Shown piece after piece: positions 17,936-26,336 of a stretch of 64,000 nucleotides of DNA (positions within the stretch are counted from its first letter, which is position 1; each line of letters opens with the position of its first letter). This DNA comes from JACPFN01 sp964406135 (GTDB taxonomy: Bacteria > Babelota > Babeliae > Babelales > Chromulinivoraceae). A program made the translations under genes and the position numbers. The notes under the pieces are model-generated. The model was given only the letters and a program-made list of their open reading frames with translations, had not been told where the DNA came from and searched no databases. Where the stretch lies: positions 6,674-70,673 of the forward strand of contig CAYOQO010000006.1 of the NCBI GenBank assembly GCA_964406135.1. Direction: 5' to 3'.

Positions 17936-18913
17936 TTATAAAACATTTTTTGCAAAACCAATCAATTGACACTCAGCTTGGGGCTTAATGCCAAATTGAT
18001 CAAACACCATGTTTTGCATTAACTGAACAAGCTTGATGATATCAGTACTTGTTGCTTTGCCGCGGTTCACAATCATGTTGGCATGTTGATGCGAAACAAT
18101 TGCATCACCAATGCACAGTTCACCTTTGACACCCAACTTATCCAAATAATAAGCAACATAGATCAATTTTTTGTCGGTATTTGCAACTTCTGATGGCAAA
18201 AAGTTTCGAAAAAAACTTCCGCATGTGCGAACTGTTGGATATCGACGCTCACGATGACGAATTATTTCTTCACGACGTCCACGCGCTCGTGCAACTTCAA
18301 GATCGGTTGCATGCTTGAGTTGAAATGTTGCAGAAACCAAAAAATATTCTTTTTCTTGAAGTCGAGACTGATCATAGCCAAATTTAAACCATGTTGGATC
18401 AACTGTGATAATTTCACCAGTTGCTTTGTGAATAATTTGCGCATGAACCAAAAACTGCTCCAATAAAAATTCATAATAATGCAAATTGATGTAAACAGAT
18501 CCACCAACAGTTCCGGGAATCCCGCTAAATTCTTCTAATCCCAATAAATTTCTATCAAGACAATACAAAATTAAATCATGAAACGTTACACCAGCACCGG
18601 CTTTCACGTATGCCATAGTTGCATCGTGTTGAACAAACGACATTTCTTTAATTTGTGGACGAATTACTAAGCCATCAAAACCATCATCGCTGATTAAAAT
18701 ATTGGCACCTTGGCCAAGCATAAAAATTTCTAATTTATTTTTTTGAGCAAATTTTAAAGCTTGCTCAAATTCAGCTGCTGTTGTTGGTTCTGCAAAAAAT
18801 TTTGCCAAGCCACCTGTTTGAAACCAATTTTTATCAGCTAAAGAAACATTTTGCTCTATGATTAATTGTGGAATTTTTGGTGTACAATCTTGACGTTGTT
18901 TTTGATGAGACAT
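17936..18913 (-). CDS. murB: UDP-N-acetylenolpyruvoylglucosamine reductase MurB
   Basis: FAD enzyme that reduces UDP-GlcNAc-enolpyruvate to UDP-MurNAc, in cytoplasmic peptidoglycan precursor synthesis. About 325 residues. FAD-binding motifs 'MLGQGANILISDDGFDGLVIR' (~65) and 'GIPGTVGGSVYINLHYY' (~135) are present. The catalytic Ser lies in 'TCGSFFRNF' (~225) and the C-terminal acid in 'QAECQLIGF'. The second of two adjacent ATGs has better spacing to AAGGA. Next gene upstream on the same strand is trhO. Confidence 0.96.
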   Translation of the reverse strand: MSHQKQRQDCTPKIPQLIIEQNVSLADKNWFQTGGLAKFFAEPTTAAEFEQALKFAQKNKLEIFMLGQGANILISDDGFDGLVIRPQIKEMSFVQHDATMAYVKAGAGVTFHDLILYCLDRNLLGLEEFSGIPGTVGGSVYINLHYYEFLLEQFLVHAQIIHKATGEIITVDPTWFKFGYDQSRLQEKEYFLVSATFQLKHATDLEVARARGRREEIIRHRERRYPTVRTCGSFFRNFLPSEVANTDKKLIYVAYYLDKLGVKGELCIGDAIVSHQHANMIVNRGKATSTDIIKLVQLMQNMVFDQFGIKPQAECQLIGFAKNVL

Positions 18914-18925
18914 CATGATCCTTAA

Positions 18926-19828
18926 TTAAATTTTTTGAAGCGGAGTCCGTTCAGGTGCTTTTTTTTCTTGTATCAAGATTTGGCACTTTTGACTACATGT
19001 TTTTGCAAATTTATCCAAGCATGACTGACATGCAACAAAATGTTTATTACACAAAGCATTCAAGCAGTTCACATAATCATCACTTGGCATTGGACAATTT
19101 AAACACTTACTCAAAATATCATCATTCACTTTAACGGTAATGCGCTGATCAAATACATAATTTTTTCCACGAAAAAAACCATCGGGAAATTTTTCAACAT
19201 AACGATGAATACCACCTTCAACTTGATACACTTGTTTTGCAACACCCTTTTCATTCAAGTAAGCACTTGCTCGCTCACAGCGAATTCCACCGGTACAGTA
19301 CATAAAAACAGTTTTATCTTTAAATTGATCAAGATTTTGATCAATGTATTCTGGAAATTGACGAAAATAACGAATATCAGGAGTAATTGCGCCTTCAAAT
19401 TTTCCTACAGCCGCTTCATAGTTGTTACGTCCATCAAGCACCACAAAATCCTTTGGAGGGTTCAAAAAAAGTTCATGAGTTTGTTCTGGAGTTAAATGCT
19501 GACCAGTATTTTTTGTGGTTAATTTTTCCGGATCAATTCCAAGATGCACAATCTCTTTTTTAACACTAATTTTGCATCGCGGAAATGCATGAGATCCGCC
19601 TGGCGCAGTTTTAAAATCAATGCCGCCAAACAATGGATGCGCATTCATTGCAGCAACATATGCATCAGTTGCTTCTTTAGTTCCACCTAGGGTTCCATTT
19701 ATTCCTTCAGTTGCAAGAAGAATTCGCCCTGTCAAACCAAGCGACGAGCAAAGCTCTTTTTGCCAAGCTTGAATTTGTTCAGGATGATCAATTTGAACGT
19801 ATTTGTAGAATAAAAGAATAATTCCCAT
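18926..19828 (-). CDS. trhO: tRNA uridine-34 hydroxylase TrhO (rhodanese family, YceA-like)
   Basis: Oxygen-dependent hydroxylation of U34 in tRNA, first step to (c)mo5U. 300 residues. N-terminal acylphosphatase-like domain 'GRILLATEGINGTLGG', then a rhodanese domain with the active-site Cys loop 'MYCTGGIRCERASAYL' (~180) and 'VYQVEGGIHRYVEKFPDG'. A Cys-rich C-terminus has several C-x-x-C and C-x-x-x-C pairs (~240-285) and probably binds zinc. With mnmG and tgt it is the third wobble-base modification enzyme in the window. Confidence 0.92.
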   Translation of the reverse strand: MGIILLFYKYVQIDHPEQIQAWQKELCSSLGLTGRILLATEGINGTLGGTKEATDAYVAAMNAHPLFGGIDFKTAPGGSHAFPRCKISVKKEIVHLGIDPEKLTTKNTGQHLTPEQTHELFLNPPKDFVVLDGRNNYEAAVGKFEGAITPDIRYFRQFPEYIDQNLDQFKDKTVFMYCTGGIRCERASAYLNEKGVAKQVYQVEGGIHRYVEKFPDGFFRGKNYVFDQRITVKVNDDILSKCLNCPMPSDDYVNCLNALCNKHFVACQSCLDKFAKTCSQKCQILIQEKKAPERTPLQKI

Positions 19829-19866
19829 GATTTGCGACTCCGAAATGAAATAAAGCTTGTTAATTT

Positions 19867-19899
19867 GTCTAGATTCCGGATCAAAGTCCGAAATGACTG
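19867..19899. repeat. dispersed palindromic repeat, GTCTAGATTCC type
   Basis: GTCTAGATTCCGGA...TCCGAAATGACTG, degenerate member of the dispersed palindrome family, upstream of trhO. Confidence 0.65.
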
Positions 19900-19948
19900 T
19901 GCTTGTTTTTTATTGTACCACGAGAGTTAATTTGCTGTCTACTCTCTT

Positions 19949-19982
19949 CCCGTCATCCCAAATTAAGTTTGGGATTCAGACA
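19949..19982. repeat. dispersed palindromic repeat, CGTCATCCC type
   Basis: CCCGTCATCCCAAA...TTTGGGATTCAGACA, same unit as 12,026. It is nested in a larger inverted repeat (CTACTCTC at 19,939 and GAGAGTAG at 19,994) that ends at the 20,006 gene stop. Confidence 0.75.
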
Positions 19983-20005
19983 ATTAATAAGAGGAGAGTA
20001 GTTTT

Positions 20006-20389
20006 TTATTCTTTTTGTTCAGATTCAGAATTTGAATCATCTGTTTTAGAATTATCAGGCATCAAAACGATCACAATTAATGCTATAGTTATCGCAATAA
20101 TCATTCCGCCCGCAACATATGGTACAATTGTATTTATACGATCAAATCGATCATCAACAACATAAACTAAATGCTCTAGACACCCTTGCTTTTTTTCAAG
20201 GGCACGGATTTTTGCTTTAAGTTGCAGATTTTGCCAATTAAGTTGCTGATTTTGCCAATAATAATCATTATATATATAAGGTGATGATTGATGCGTCGGC
20301 CAATATGATGCCGATGTTGGTACTTGTAAAGAACTTATGGAATGAGCGATTACCAAAAATATAACAAAAATCAATGAACGAATAGTCAT
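20006..20389 (-). CDS. small bitopic membrane protein with coiled coil
   Basis: Unknown function, 127 residues. N-terminal signal/anchor (RSLIFVIFLVIAHSISSLQ), a Tyr/Gln/Ser-rich stretch, a short coiled coil (LQLKAKIRALEKKQ) and a second strong hydrophobic helix (~88-108). The tail is acidic and Ser-rich. GGAGG five bases upstream fixes the ATG at 20,389. It lies 18 bp downstream of the M48-like gene and is probably co-transcribed with it. Confidence 0.7.
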   Translation of the reverse strand: MTIRSLIFVIFLVIAHSISSLQVPTSASYWPTHQSSPYIYNDYYWQNQQLNWQNLQLKAKIRALEKKQGCLEHLVYVVDDRFDRINTIVPYVAGGMIIAITIALIVIVLMPDNSKTDDSNSESEQKE

Positions 20390-20407
20390 AAAAGCCTCCA
20401 TAAAAAT

Positions 20408-21187
20408 TTACGCAATTTGTCCAAATCGAACCATCAGCGCTTGAATAATTTTTGATGCTCTACTTTTTGGAGTTGGATGAACAGGATCTTGTAAAAATTG
20501 TGAAAAACTATTTAAAGAATCAGGAATCATAATATTTTCAAAACTCATGAGCGTATTTAATCGAGCAAACCAATTTTTACCTGCACACAACGCTTGAGCA
20601 TCTGCATGCTGATTTGCAAAATTATCAGCACGGCCTTCTTGAAATCGTCCATACAAAATGAGCGATGCATATGCCACAACAGTCGCTCCAGCAACAGTCA
20701 AAATCCCTGTTAATGGTTCAATATTATCACGACCAATCTGATAAGCAGAATTTAATGTTAATGCCATAAGCAGCCCTGTAGCTGCAGTAATAGCTAAACC
20801 GCCATGATAAGTATCATTTTTTAAAACATGCGAAGCTTCGTGCAGCAATAACCATTCATCTTCTGCAAATGGAGCAAACATGTTTTTGGTAAAATTGAAT
20901 GAATCAACATCGCCAAACACTTGTTGCATCTCTTGCAATCGCCACTCAGGAAAAAAAATTATCCCATGGCCTGATTCATAATTATCAGAAATGCCAAATT
21001 TAATTTGATCAAGATGAGCTTGAGGATACTTTGCAACCATAACCTGGTACCATTTTCCCGCTCCAGGATATTTCTGAAAAACCATCTGGTCATCCTGAAA
21101 CGCACTACCAAGCAATAAAGAAGATAAAGAAAATTGAGCACAAAGTATTGTTAACGCGAACAATGAACTAAAAGAATTTTTTTTCAT
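20408..21187 (-). CDS. secreted M48-like metallopeptidase, divergent copy
   Basis: 259 residues, paralogue of the 7827 gene. N-terminal signal peptide. Zinc motif HEASH at ~116-120 and third-ligand region 'QEGRADNFANQHADAQ' at ~183. 'DPVHPTPKSRASKI' at the C-terminus matches the paralogue block by block. Two hydrophobic stretches lie between the zinc sites (~130-180). HE-x-x-H and E-x-x-A-D are intact, so catalysis is plausible. Substrate unknown. Confidence 0.78.
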   Translation of the reverse strand: MKKNSFSSLFALTILCAQFSLSSLLLGSAFQDDQMVFQKYPGAGKWYQVMVAKYPQAHLDQIKFGISDNYESGHGIIFFPEWRLQEMQQVFGDVDSFNFTKNMFAPFAEDEWLLLHEASHVLKNDTYHGGLAITAATGLLMALTLNSAYQIGRDNIEPLTGILTVAGATVVAYASLILYGRFQEGRADNFANQHADAQALCAGKNWFARLNTLMSFENIMIPDSLNSFSQFLQDPVHPTPKSRASKIIQALMVRFGQIA

Positions 21188-21243
21188 TTAAAATATTTAA
21201 AAATTCTGAGCAAGTGTCAGAATTGTAACCTCACATAAATAGT

Positions 21244-21405
21244 TTATTTTTCTTCTTTGTACATGACGTGCTTACGAACCACTGGATCATATTTTTTTAA
21301 CTCAATACGCTCTGGATCGTTTTTTTTGTTTTTGTAAGTTGAGTAAATGTGTGGGCTTTGTGAGCTTTTAAGCTTGATAATTTGACGATTGCCTTTTTTT
21401 GCCAT
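21244..21405 (-). CDS. rpmG: 50S ribosomal protein L33
   Basis: Large-subunit protein bL33, 53 residues, beginning MAKKGNRQIIKL and ending 'ELKKYDPVVRKHVMYKEEK', which matches the family almost exactly at the C-terminus. It is the Cys-free type, which needs no zinc. The ATG at 21,405 gives the standard start; longer upstream reading is not conserved. Confidence 0.95.
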   Translation of the reverse strand: MAKKGNRQIIKLKSSQSPHIYSTYKNKKNDPERIELKKYDPVVRKHVMYKEEK

Positions 21406-21581
21406 GATCTGAAATCCTTTTGGAATTAAAAACAAGTAACGCAAAATCTTAATTTACTTAATAGTATAAGGATAAAACTTGATTTCGTAAAGTCTTCTTT
21501 TGTAACATAAATGGTTGTCAGATCTTTGTTTTGTTCTATACTATTTTCAATCTATTTTGTGTTAACAAACTCAAGGTTTTT

Positions 21582-23879
21582 ATGAAAATTTTGTTATCTT
21601 GGCTCACAGACCATCTTGACGCAACAATTAACAACATCAATGTCTCAAATTTAATACATCTTTTTAACATACGCACAGCAGAAATTGAAAGTTACACAGA
21701 ATTTATTTTTAATCCAAATCGTTTTTTTATCATTCAAGTCACTTCCAAGGACTCAGAAATTCAAGCTTTTTGCCCAGAATTACATGAAAAATTAACTTTA
21801 CCCGCACGCACTGACGCTGTCGTTGATAAACATTACCTTGCTTATCACGATGAAAAAAACTGGCGTTGGGCAACATTGCAAGATTTTGCTTCTGAAAAAG
21901 AAGGTTTGATGCCTGCATTGCACGTCAATCAAGCAGAAGTTTCAGGAGCCTGGAAAAAAAATATTCCCACAACTGATTACATTCTTGAAGTTGATAATAA
22001 ATCAATCAATCACCGCCCTGATTTATGGGGTCATTATGGCATCGCTCGCGAAGTTGCAGCGTTTTTAGACATACCACTTAAATCTTTAAAGCCAATGCTT
22101 CAAGATCTAAAGATTACAGATTCATCTCAAAATCTTTCAATTAAACTGCAAGCAGAGCCACACTGTTCACGCATTGCTGGAGTTTTTTGCCCCAATGTGA
22201 CCTCTCAAGACAGCACACCATGGATGGCAATCAGACTTGCTCAAGTAGACAGCAAACCAATGAATTTAGCAGTTGATTTAACCAACTATGTTATGTTTGA
22301 TGTTGGTCACCCAATGCACATATTTGATGCCCGATCATTTGAAAACAACCAATTAATGGTACGCATGGCAGACAGCAATGAAAAATTACAACTTCTGGAT
22401 AATCAAACCGTAACGCTTGAATCATCTGACATCGTAATTGCAAATCAAAATTCTGCAGTGTCACTCGTCGGTATCATGGGTGGAAAAAGTTCAGGATGGA
22501 ATTCGGATACAAAAAATATCATTATTGAAGCAGTAGGGCTTGATCCTTTAACCATTCGAAAAACAGCTCAACGTTTAAAATTGCGCAGCGAATCATCCAT
22601 GCGATTTGAAAAACATCTTGACCCTATGCAAAATATTACTGCACTTCAACGATTTATTTTTTTAGCACAAAAATTAAAGCTCATTTCAGAAACACCTGAG
22701 CCAATCGTTTCAATCGGTAAAGCTATTGAACCAAGAAGCTGCACACTTTCTCATGAATTTGCAGAAAAAATGCTTGGCACGTCAATTTCTCAGGATTTTG
22801 TACAAAAAACACTCATAAAATTAGGTTTTAGCGCAACTTACGAACAAAAATCAAATTCATATACCGTCATCGTTCCAACAAATCGCATGACCAAAGATAT
22901 CAACATACAACAAGACCTCGTTGAAGAAATTATTCGTTTTTACGGATTTGAAAATATTGCTGCAGAGCTTCCTGGTCGACAAACAAAACCATTCAGCACG
23001 CAAGTCATCAGAAATATTGATCACATTAAACGCCATTTAGCTTTTGCTCTTAATATGCATGAAGTTCGTGATTATTTGCTGTATGATGCTACATTTATTG
23101 CCAAACTCAATATTGACACCTCAAATGCAATTCACGTGAAAAATCCAATGTCACAAAATTGGGTAACATTGACCACATCATTAATTCCTCATTTGCTCAA
23201 AAGCATTGAAAACAATATCGTAGGTCATGATCATTTACGCTTTTTTGAATTCAACAGAACTTGGCACACATCAAATTCAAAATTTATTGAACATAAAACT
23301 TTATCAGGTATCATTTTTGATAAAAAACTTATTAATTTTTATTCAGCAAAATCAGAGCTTTCTAGCTTATTTGACATGCTTAAACTTCATGTAGTTTGGC
23401 AAAAACCAACAAGCTCTATTCCTGCATGGTTTGATCAAAATGAAGTTGCAGAATTATATGTTCATGGCAAAAATTTAGGATTCGCTGGCATGATGGCAAC
23501 ATCATGGATGCACAAAATTGTTACAGGATCAGCATTTATTTTTGAACTGAACGGATCACTTCTTGAAGAACAAGAAATTAAAGAACTCAAATTTAATCAA
23601 TGGTCAAAATTTCCAGAAGTCGCTTATGATATCAGCTTGAAAATTCCTGCAAAATTAACGTTTGAAAAAATTCAAACAATAATTTTAAAATCACATCCTT
23701 TAATTTCAAAAGTCAGCTTAATTGATTTTTTTGAAAAAGAAGAATGGCCAGATGAACGCGCAATGACGCTGCGTTACACCATGAGTAATCCTGAAAAAAC
23801 CATGACCAAAGCAGAACTTGATGAAATTATGAAACAAGTGGAACAAACCGTGGTGCATCATGGCGCTCAAATTCGATAA
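21582..23879 (+). CDS. pheT: phenylalanyl-tRNA synthetase beta subunit
   Basis: Beta chain of the (alpha-beta)2 PheRS. 765 residues. Starts MKILLSWLTDHLD, typical of PheT, with AAGG upstream. 'NKSINHRPDLWGHYGIAREVAAFL' is the family B1/B3 junction, 'RKTAQRLKLRSESSMRFEK' the B3/B4 editing region, and B5 carries 'PTNRMTKDINIQQDLVEEIIRFYGFENI'. The C-terminal FDX-ACB domain (~670-765) is present. The N-terminal EMAP tRNA-binding domain (~40-145) is present by length, but its usual motif (HPNADKL, CGAPN) is not recognisable. pheS is not adjacent. It overlaps lspA by 20 bp. Confidence 0.95.
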   Translation: MKILLSWLTDHLDATINNINVSNLIHLFNIRTAEIESYTEFIFNPNRFFIIQVTSKDSEIQAFCPELHEKLTLPARTDAVVDKHYLAYHDEKNWRWATLQDFASEKEGLMPALHVNQAEVSGAWKKNIPTTDYILEVDNKSINHRPDLWGHYGIAREVAAFLDIPLKSLKPMLQDLKITDSSQNLSIKLQAEPHCSRIAGVFCPNVTSQDSTPWMAIRLAQVDSKPMNLAVDLTNYVMFDVGHPMHIFDARSFENNQLMVRMADSNEKLQLLDNQTVTLESSDIVIANQNSAVSLVGIMGGKSSGWNSDTKNIIIEAVGLDPLTIRKTAQRLKLRSESSMRFEKHLDPMQNITALQRFIFLAQKLKLISETPEPIVSIGKAIEPRSCTLSHEFAEKMLGTSISQDFVQKTLIKLGFSATYEQKSNSYTVIVPTNRMTKDINIQQDLVEEIIRFYGFENIAAELPGRQTKPFSTQVIRNIDHIKRHLAFALNMHEVRDYLLYDATFIAKLNIDTSNAIHVKNPMSQNWVTLTTSLIPHLLKSIENNIVGHDHLRFFEFNRTWHTSNSKFIEHKTLSGIIFDKKLINFYSAKSELSSLFDMLKLHVVWQKPTSSIPAWFDQNEVAELYVHGKNLGFAGMMATSWMHKIVTGSAFIFELNGSLLEEQEIKELKFNQWSKFPEVAYDISLKIPAKLTFEKIQTIILKSHPLISKVSLIDFFEKEEWPDERAMTLRYTMSNPEKTMTKAELDEIMKQVEQTVVHHGAQIR

Positions 23880-24321
23880 AATTGCATTTATATACTTTAT
23901 AAGTTCATTTTTGCTTGATCGTATCACTAAATATTTTGCCGTTACAGAATTATGGCCATCACAAACCATCAATCAATTTTTAAATATTTACTTAACGCAA
24001 AATCATGGAATTGCTTGGGGAATTGGTACGCAATTTCATGACACTTATTTTTATTTTCTAACACTGCTGATTGCGTCGGTTTTATTTTATTTTATGTGGT
24101 ATACAAAATCTATTGCACATCATACTGGCATGTTTCGCGCATGCATGCTAATACTTGCCGGAGGTATTTCAAATTTTTGTGATCGATTATGGTATGGAAG
24201 TGTGATCGATTTTATACAGCTACATGCTGCTGATTGGTACTTTCCAGTATTTAATGTTGCAGATATTAGCATCACAATCGGCGCAATATTTTTAATTTAT
24301 TTTGCTCTATTTGATGAATAA
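23860..24321 (+). CDS. lspA: signal peptidase II LspA
   Basis: Aspartic protease in the inner membrane that cleaves lipoprotein signal peptides after Lgt has lipidated the Cys. 153 residues, four membrane helices. Motifs: 'TQNHGIAWGI' (NxGxAF-like), 'GGISNFCDRLWYGSVIDFI' and 'FPVFNVADISI', which hold the two catalytic Asp (VIDF and NVAD). It starts inside the last 20 bases of pheT, so it is translationally coupled. Confidence 0.95.
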   Translation: MALKFDKIAFIYFISSFLLDRITKYFAVTELWPSQTINQFLNIYLTQNHGIAWGIGTQFHDTYFYFLTLLIASVLFYFMWYTKSIAHHTGMFRACMLILAGGISNFCDRLWYGSVIDFIQLHAADWYFPVFNVADISITIGAIFLIYFALFDE

Positions 24322-24456
24322 CGTCTCCACTCATTTTTAAAATTACAAAAAAACAAGCAAAAAACATTTTTTTCTGCTCATCCTTAAGACCACCATGAAC
24401 AAACAGGAAACATTTTCTCCTCTTCTCATCCTCGAAAAAGCACTGATATTTCCCCA

Positions 24457-24492
24457 CTCCTCATCCTCGCGAAGGCGGGGATCCATGTCTTC
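24457..24492. repeat. left arm of 36-bp inverted repeat flanking GIY-YIG gene
   Basis: CTCCTCATCCTCGCGAAGG followed by CGGGGATCCATGTCTTC. The reverse complement occurs at 24,850-24,885 with one mismatch. A degenerate partial copy (CTCATCCTCG) lies just upstream near 24,425. Confidence 0.85.
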
Positions 24493-24548
24493 TATTTTTT
24501 TCTTAAAAAATGATATAATTAAAAAAATTCATTAGGGGCAATATCATC

Positions 24549-24845
24549 ATGCAAGGTCACTTTGTTTACATTCTTTGTTCTGAAAAATACGGCACTTTGT
24601 ACATTGGCGTAACTCATAACTTATCTCGCAGAATGCATGAACATCAAAATAATTTGTTTGATGGATTTACTCAAAAATATAAAGTGCACCAATTAGTCTA
24701 TGTTGAAAAATATTCCATGATGATACAAGCCATTCAACGCGAAAAAAATTTGAAAAAATGGAACAAAGAGTGGAAAATTAATTTAATTTCAAAACATAAT
24801 CCCGAATGGAAAGATCTATCACAAAATTTAATGTCTTTTATTTAA
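24549..24845 (+). CDS. GIY-YIG domain endonuclease (small, YhbQ/UPF0213-like)
   Basis: 98-residue single-domain GIY-YIG nuclease. 'HFVYILCSEKYGTLYIGVTHNLSRRMHEH' contains the YIL/YIG strands, the catalytic Arg and the following His. 'EKYSMMIQAIQREKNLKKWNKEWKINLI' contains the catalytic Glu region (AIQREKNLKKW). The family is common in bacteria, and its cellular role is not established. The gene is bracketed by a 36-bp inverted repeat at about 56 bp on the 5' side and 4 bp on the 3' side, suggesting the cassette moves as a unit (inference). It has AGGGG 11 bases upstream. Confidence 0.9.
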   Translation: MQGHFVYILCSEKYGTLYIGVTHNLSRRMHEHQNNLFDGFTQKYKVHQLVYVEKYSMMIQAIQREKNLKKWNKEWKINLISKHNPEWKDLSQNLMSFI

Positions 24846-24849
24846 AAAT

Positions 24850-24885
24850 GAAGACATGGATCCCCGTCTTCGCGAGGATGAGGAG
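24850..24885. repeat. right arm of 36-bp inverted repeat flanking GIY-YIG gene
   Basis: GAAGACATGGATCCCCG followed by TCTTCGCGAGGATGAGGAG. It begins four bases after the nuclease stop codon and mirrors 24,457-24,492 (35 of 36 positions). Confidence 0.85.
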
Positions 24886-25001
24886 AAGAAAAAATGCTTG
24901 ATCAATGAATAAGGATCATCATCCTTAAAACTGCAAAGAGCAAGCAATATACAGTTTTTCATAATTTTCATGTAAAAAACAATAAAAAGAATACAAATAT
25001 T

Positions 25002-25664
25002 ATGCTCAAAAAAAGTTTAAATTTTTTATATAAAACTCTTATCTATATCCTTTGTCCGCCACAATGTTTCAGCTGCAAAGCATACATACCAAGTCGTGCT
25101 ATCTTGTGTCAAATTTGTGAACAAAATTTAGAGCTCATTGCACCAAAAATGTTTATCATCAATAATGCTTATATTTTAACAGTCTATACACTCACACGCT
25201 ACACTGAACCACTCCGACCTATGCTTTTTGCAAAATATCGATCCGATATTATTATCATTGAAAAACTTGCTCAGTTAATTTGGGAAAAATCAATTCTTCC
25301 TCATGTTAAAATAGACTATTTTATTCCAATTCCGCTGCATTGGACACGAAACATGAAGCGTGGATTTAATCAAGCAGAAATTTTAGCAACTTGCTTATCA
25401 AGCTATTCAAAAATTCCCATAATGCATGCTCTCAAGCGCTGCCGTGCAACAAAATATCAAGTCAAAGTCCAAAATACTGATCGATGTTACAATGTAAAAG
25501 ATGCTTTTAAATTACACAATCTCAATGTTGATCTTACAGGCAAACATATCATGCTTGTAGATGATTCATGTACCACAGGATCAACTGCAATTGAAGCTGC
25601 AAAAATGTTAATTCCTTTAAAACCTGCTTCAATCAACATGATTGTTGCATGTCGAGCATTGTAA
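25002..25664 (+). CDS. comF: ComF family protein
   Basis: Phosphoribosyltransferase-fold protein needed for DNA uptake during transformation in species where it has been studied; it is thought to help handle incoming single strands. 220 residues. N-terminal four-Cys zinc site 'CPPQCFSC...CQIC' (~18-40). The PRPP-binding motif is 'IMLVDDSCTTGSTAIEA' (~185), and 'PIPLHWTRNMKRGFNQAEILA' is the ComF hallmark. A comEC-like gene occurs at 45,663, so two pieces of a DNA-import pathway are in this window. Confidence 0.92.
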   Translation: MLKKSLNFLYKTLIYILCPPQCFSCKAYIPSRAILCQICEQNLELIAPKMFIINNAYILTVYTLTRYTEPLRPMLFAKYRSDIIIIEKLAQLIWEKSILPHVKIDYFIPIPLHWTRNMKRGFNQAEILATCLSSYSKIPIMHALKRCRATKYQVKVQNTDRCYNVKDAFKLHNLNVDLTGKHIMLVDDSCTTGSTAIEAAKMLIPLKPASINMIVACRAL

Positions 25665-25671
25665 TAAGTCG

Positions 25672-25699
25672 TTGCTAATGTACATTTTACTGCTACAAT
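25672..25699 (+). promoter_or_regulatory. candidate sigma-70 promoter
   Basis: TTGCTA, 16-base spacer, TACAAT, about 40 bp upstream of the 25,740 start codon. Confidence 0.5.
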
Positions 25700-25739
25700 T
25701 GATGTAATATTTTTAACAAATTTTTATTAGGGAAACATC

Positions 25740-26303
25740 ATGAAAAATAAATTATTTGCTTTACTTTGTATTGCAATGCTCAGTTTTATAAAAGATTTAC
25801 AATCTTTTCCATGGTATAAATCTTTAAACGATGGAAAAAATTTACAAAATATTGAAAAAAATTTTAACAGCATTGAAGAAGTGAAACAATTCTTGCAATG
25901 TCTTGAAATAGCAGCAATAGAAGAATTAATGAAGCGAACACCTTATTTAAAAGACACAAATGAAAATGATAAAATCAATGACCATAAAGCACTTGAAGAA
26001 TTCAAAAATAAACATAATTGCGACCAATTAAAAGAAATAACTTCAGAATACATACAAGCATTCAACACAATTGACAGCATTAACTCAATCCCTCAACACA
26101 AACAAACAGACGAAGAAAAAACAAAAAGATATCAAGCACTCGATTACATAAGTAGATTTGTAACAAAGAACAATCAAAAACTTAAAAAATTTCGTATGGA
26201 ATTTAATGTATCAAAAGAAGATTTTGATACATTAGCACACGATACACACAGAGAAGTATACCAACACTTCGAAAATTCAAAAAAAAATCTTGAAAAAAAT
26301 TAA
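25740..26303 (+). CDS. secreted charged protein
   Basis: Unknown function, 187 residues. Signal peptide (MKNKLFALLCIAMLSFIKDLQS), then a Lys/Glu/Asn-rich, probably all-helical mature protein with two Cys. AGGG nine bases upstream and a good promoter at 25,672. The stop lies just before a strong terminator shared with convergent alr. Confidence 0.7.
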   Translation: MKNKLFALLCIAMLSFIKDLQSFPWYKSLNDGKNLQNIEKNFNSIEEVKQFLQCLEIAAIEELMKRTPYLKDTNENDKINDHKALEEFKNKHNCDQLKEITSEYIQAFNTIDSINSIPQHKQTDEEKTKRYQALDYISRFVTKNNQKLKKFRMEFNVSKEDFDTLAHDTHREVYQHFENSKKNLEKN

Positions 26304-26304
26304 T

Positions 26305-26336
26305 AAAAAAAGCGTCATGAAAGTGACGCTTTTTTA
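26305..26336. terminator. bidirectional terminator between 25740 gene and alr
   Basis: AAAAAAAGCGTCA-TGAAAG-TGACGCTTTTTT. The alr stop codon is inside the hairpin, so the last alr codons are encoded by it. Confidence 0.88.

Noticed and set aside
24331..24965. Target-site duplication around the GIY-YIG cassette
   Set aside because: Outer flanks share only loosely similar A-rich stretches (AACAAGCAA/AGCAAGCAA); not convincing as a duplication.
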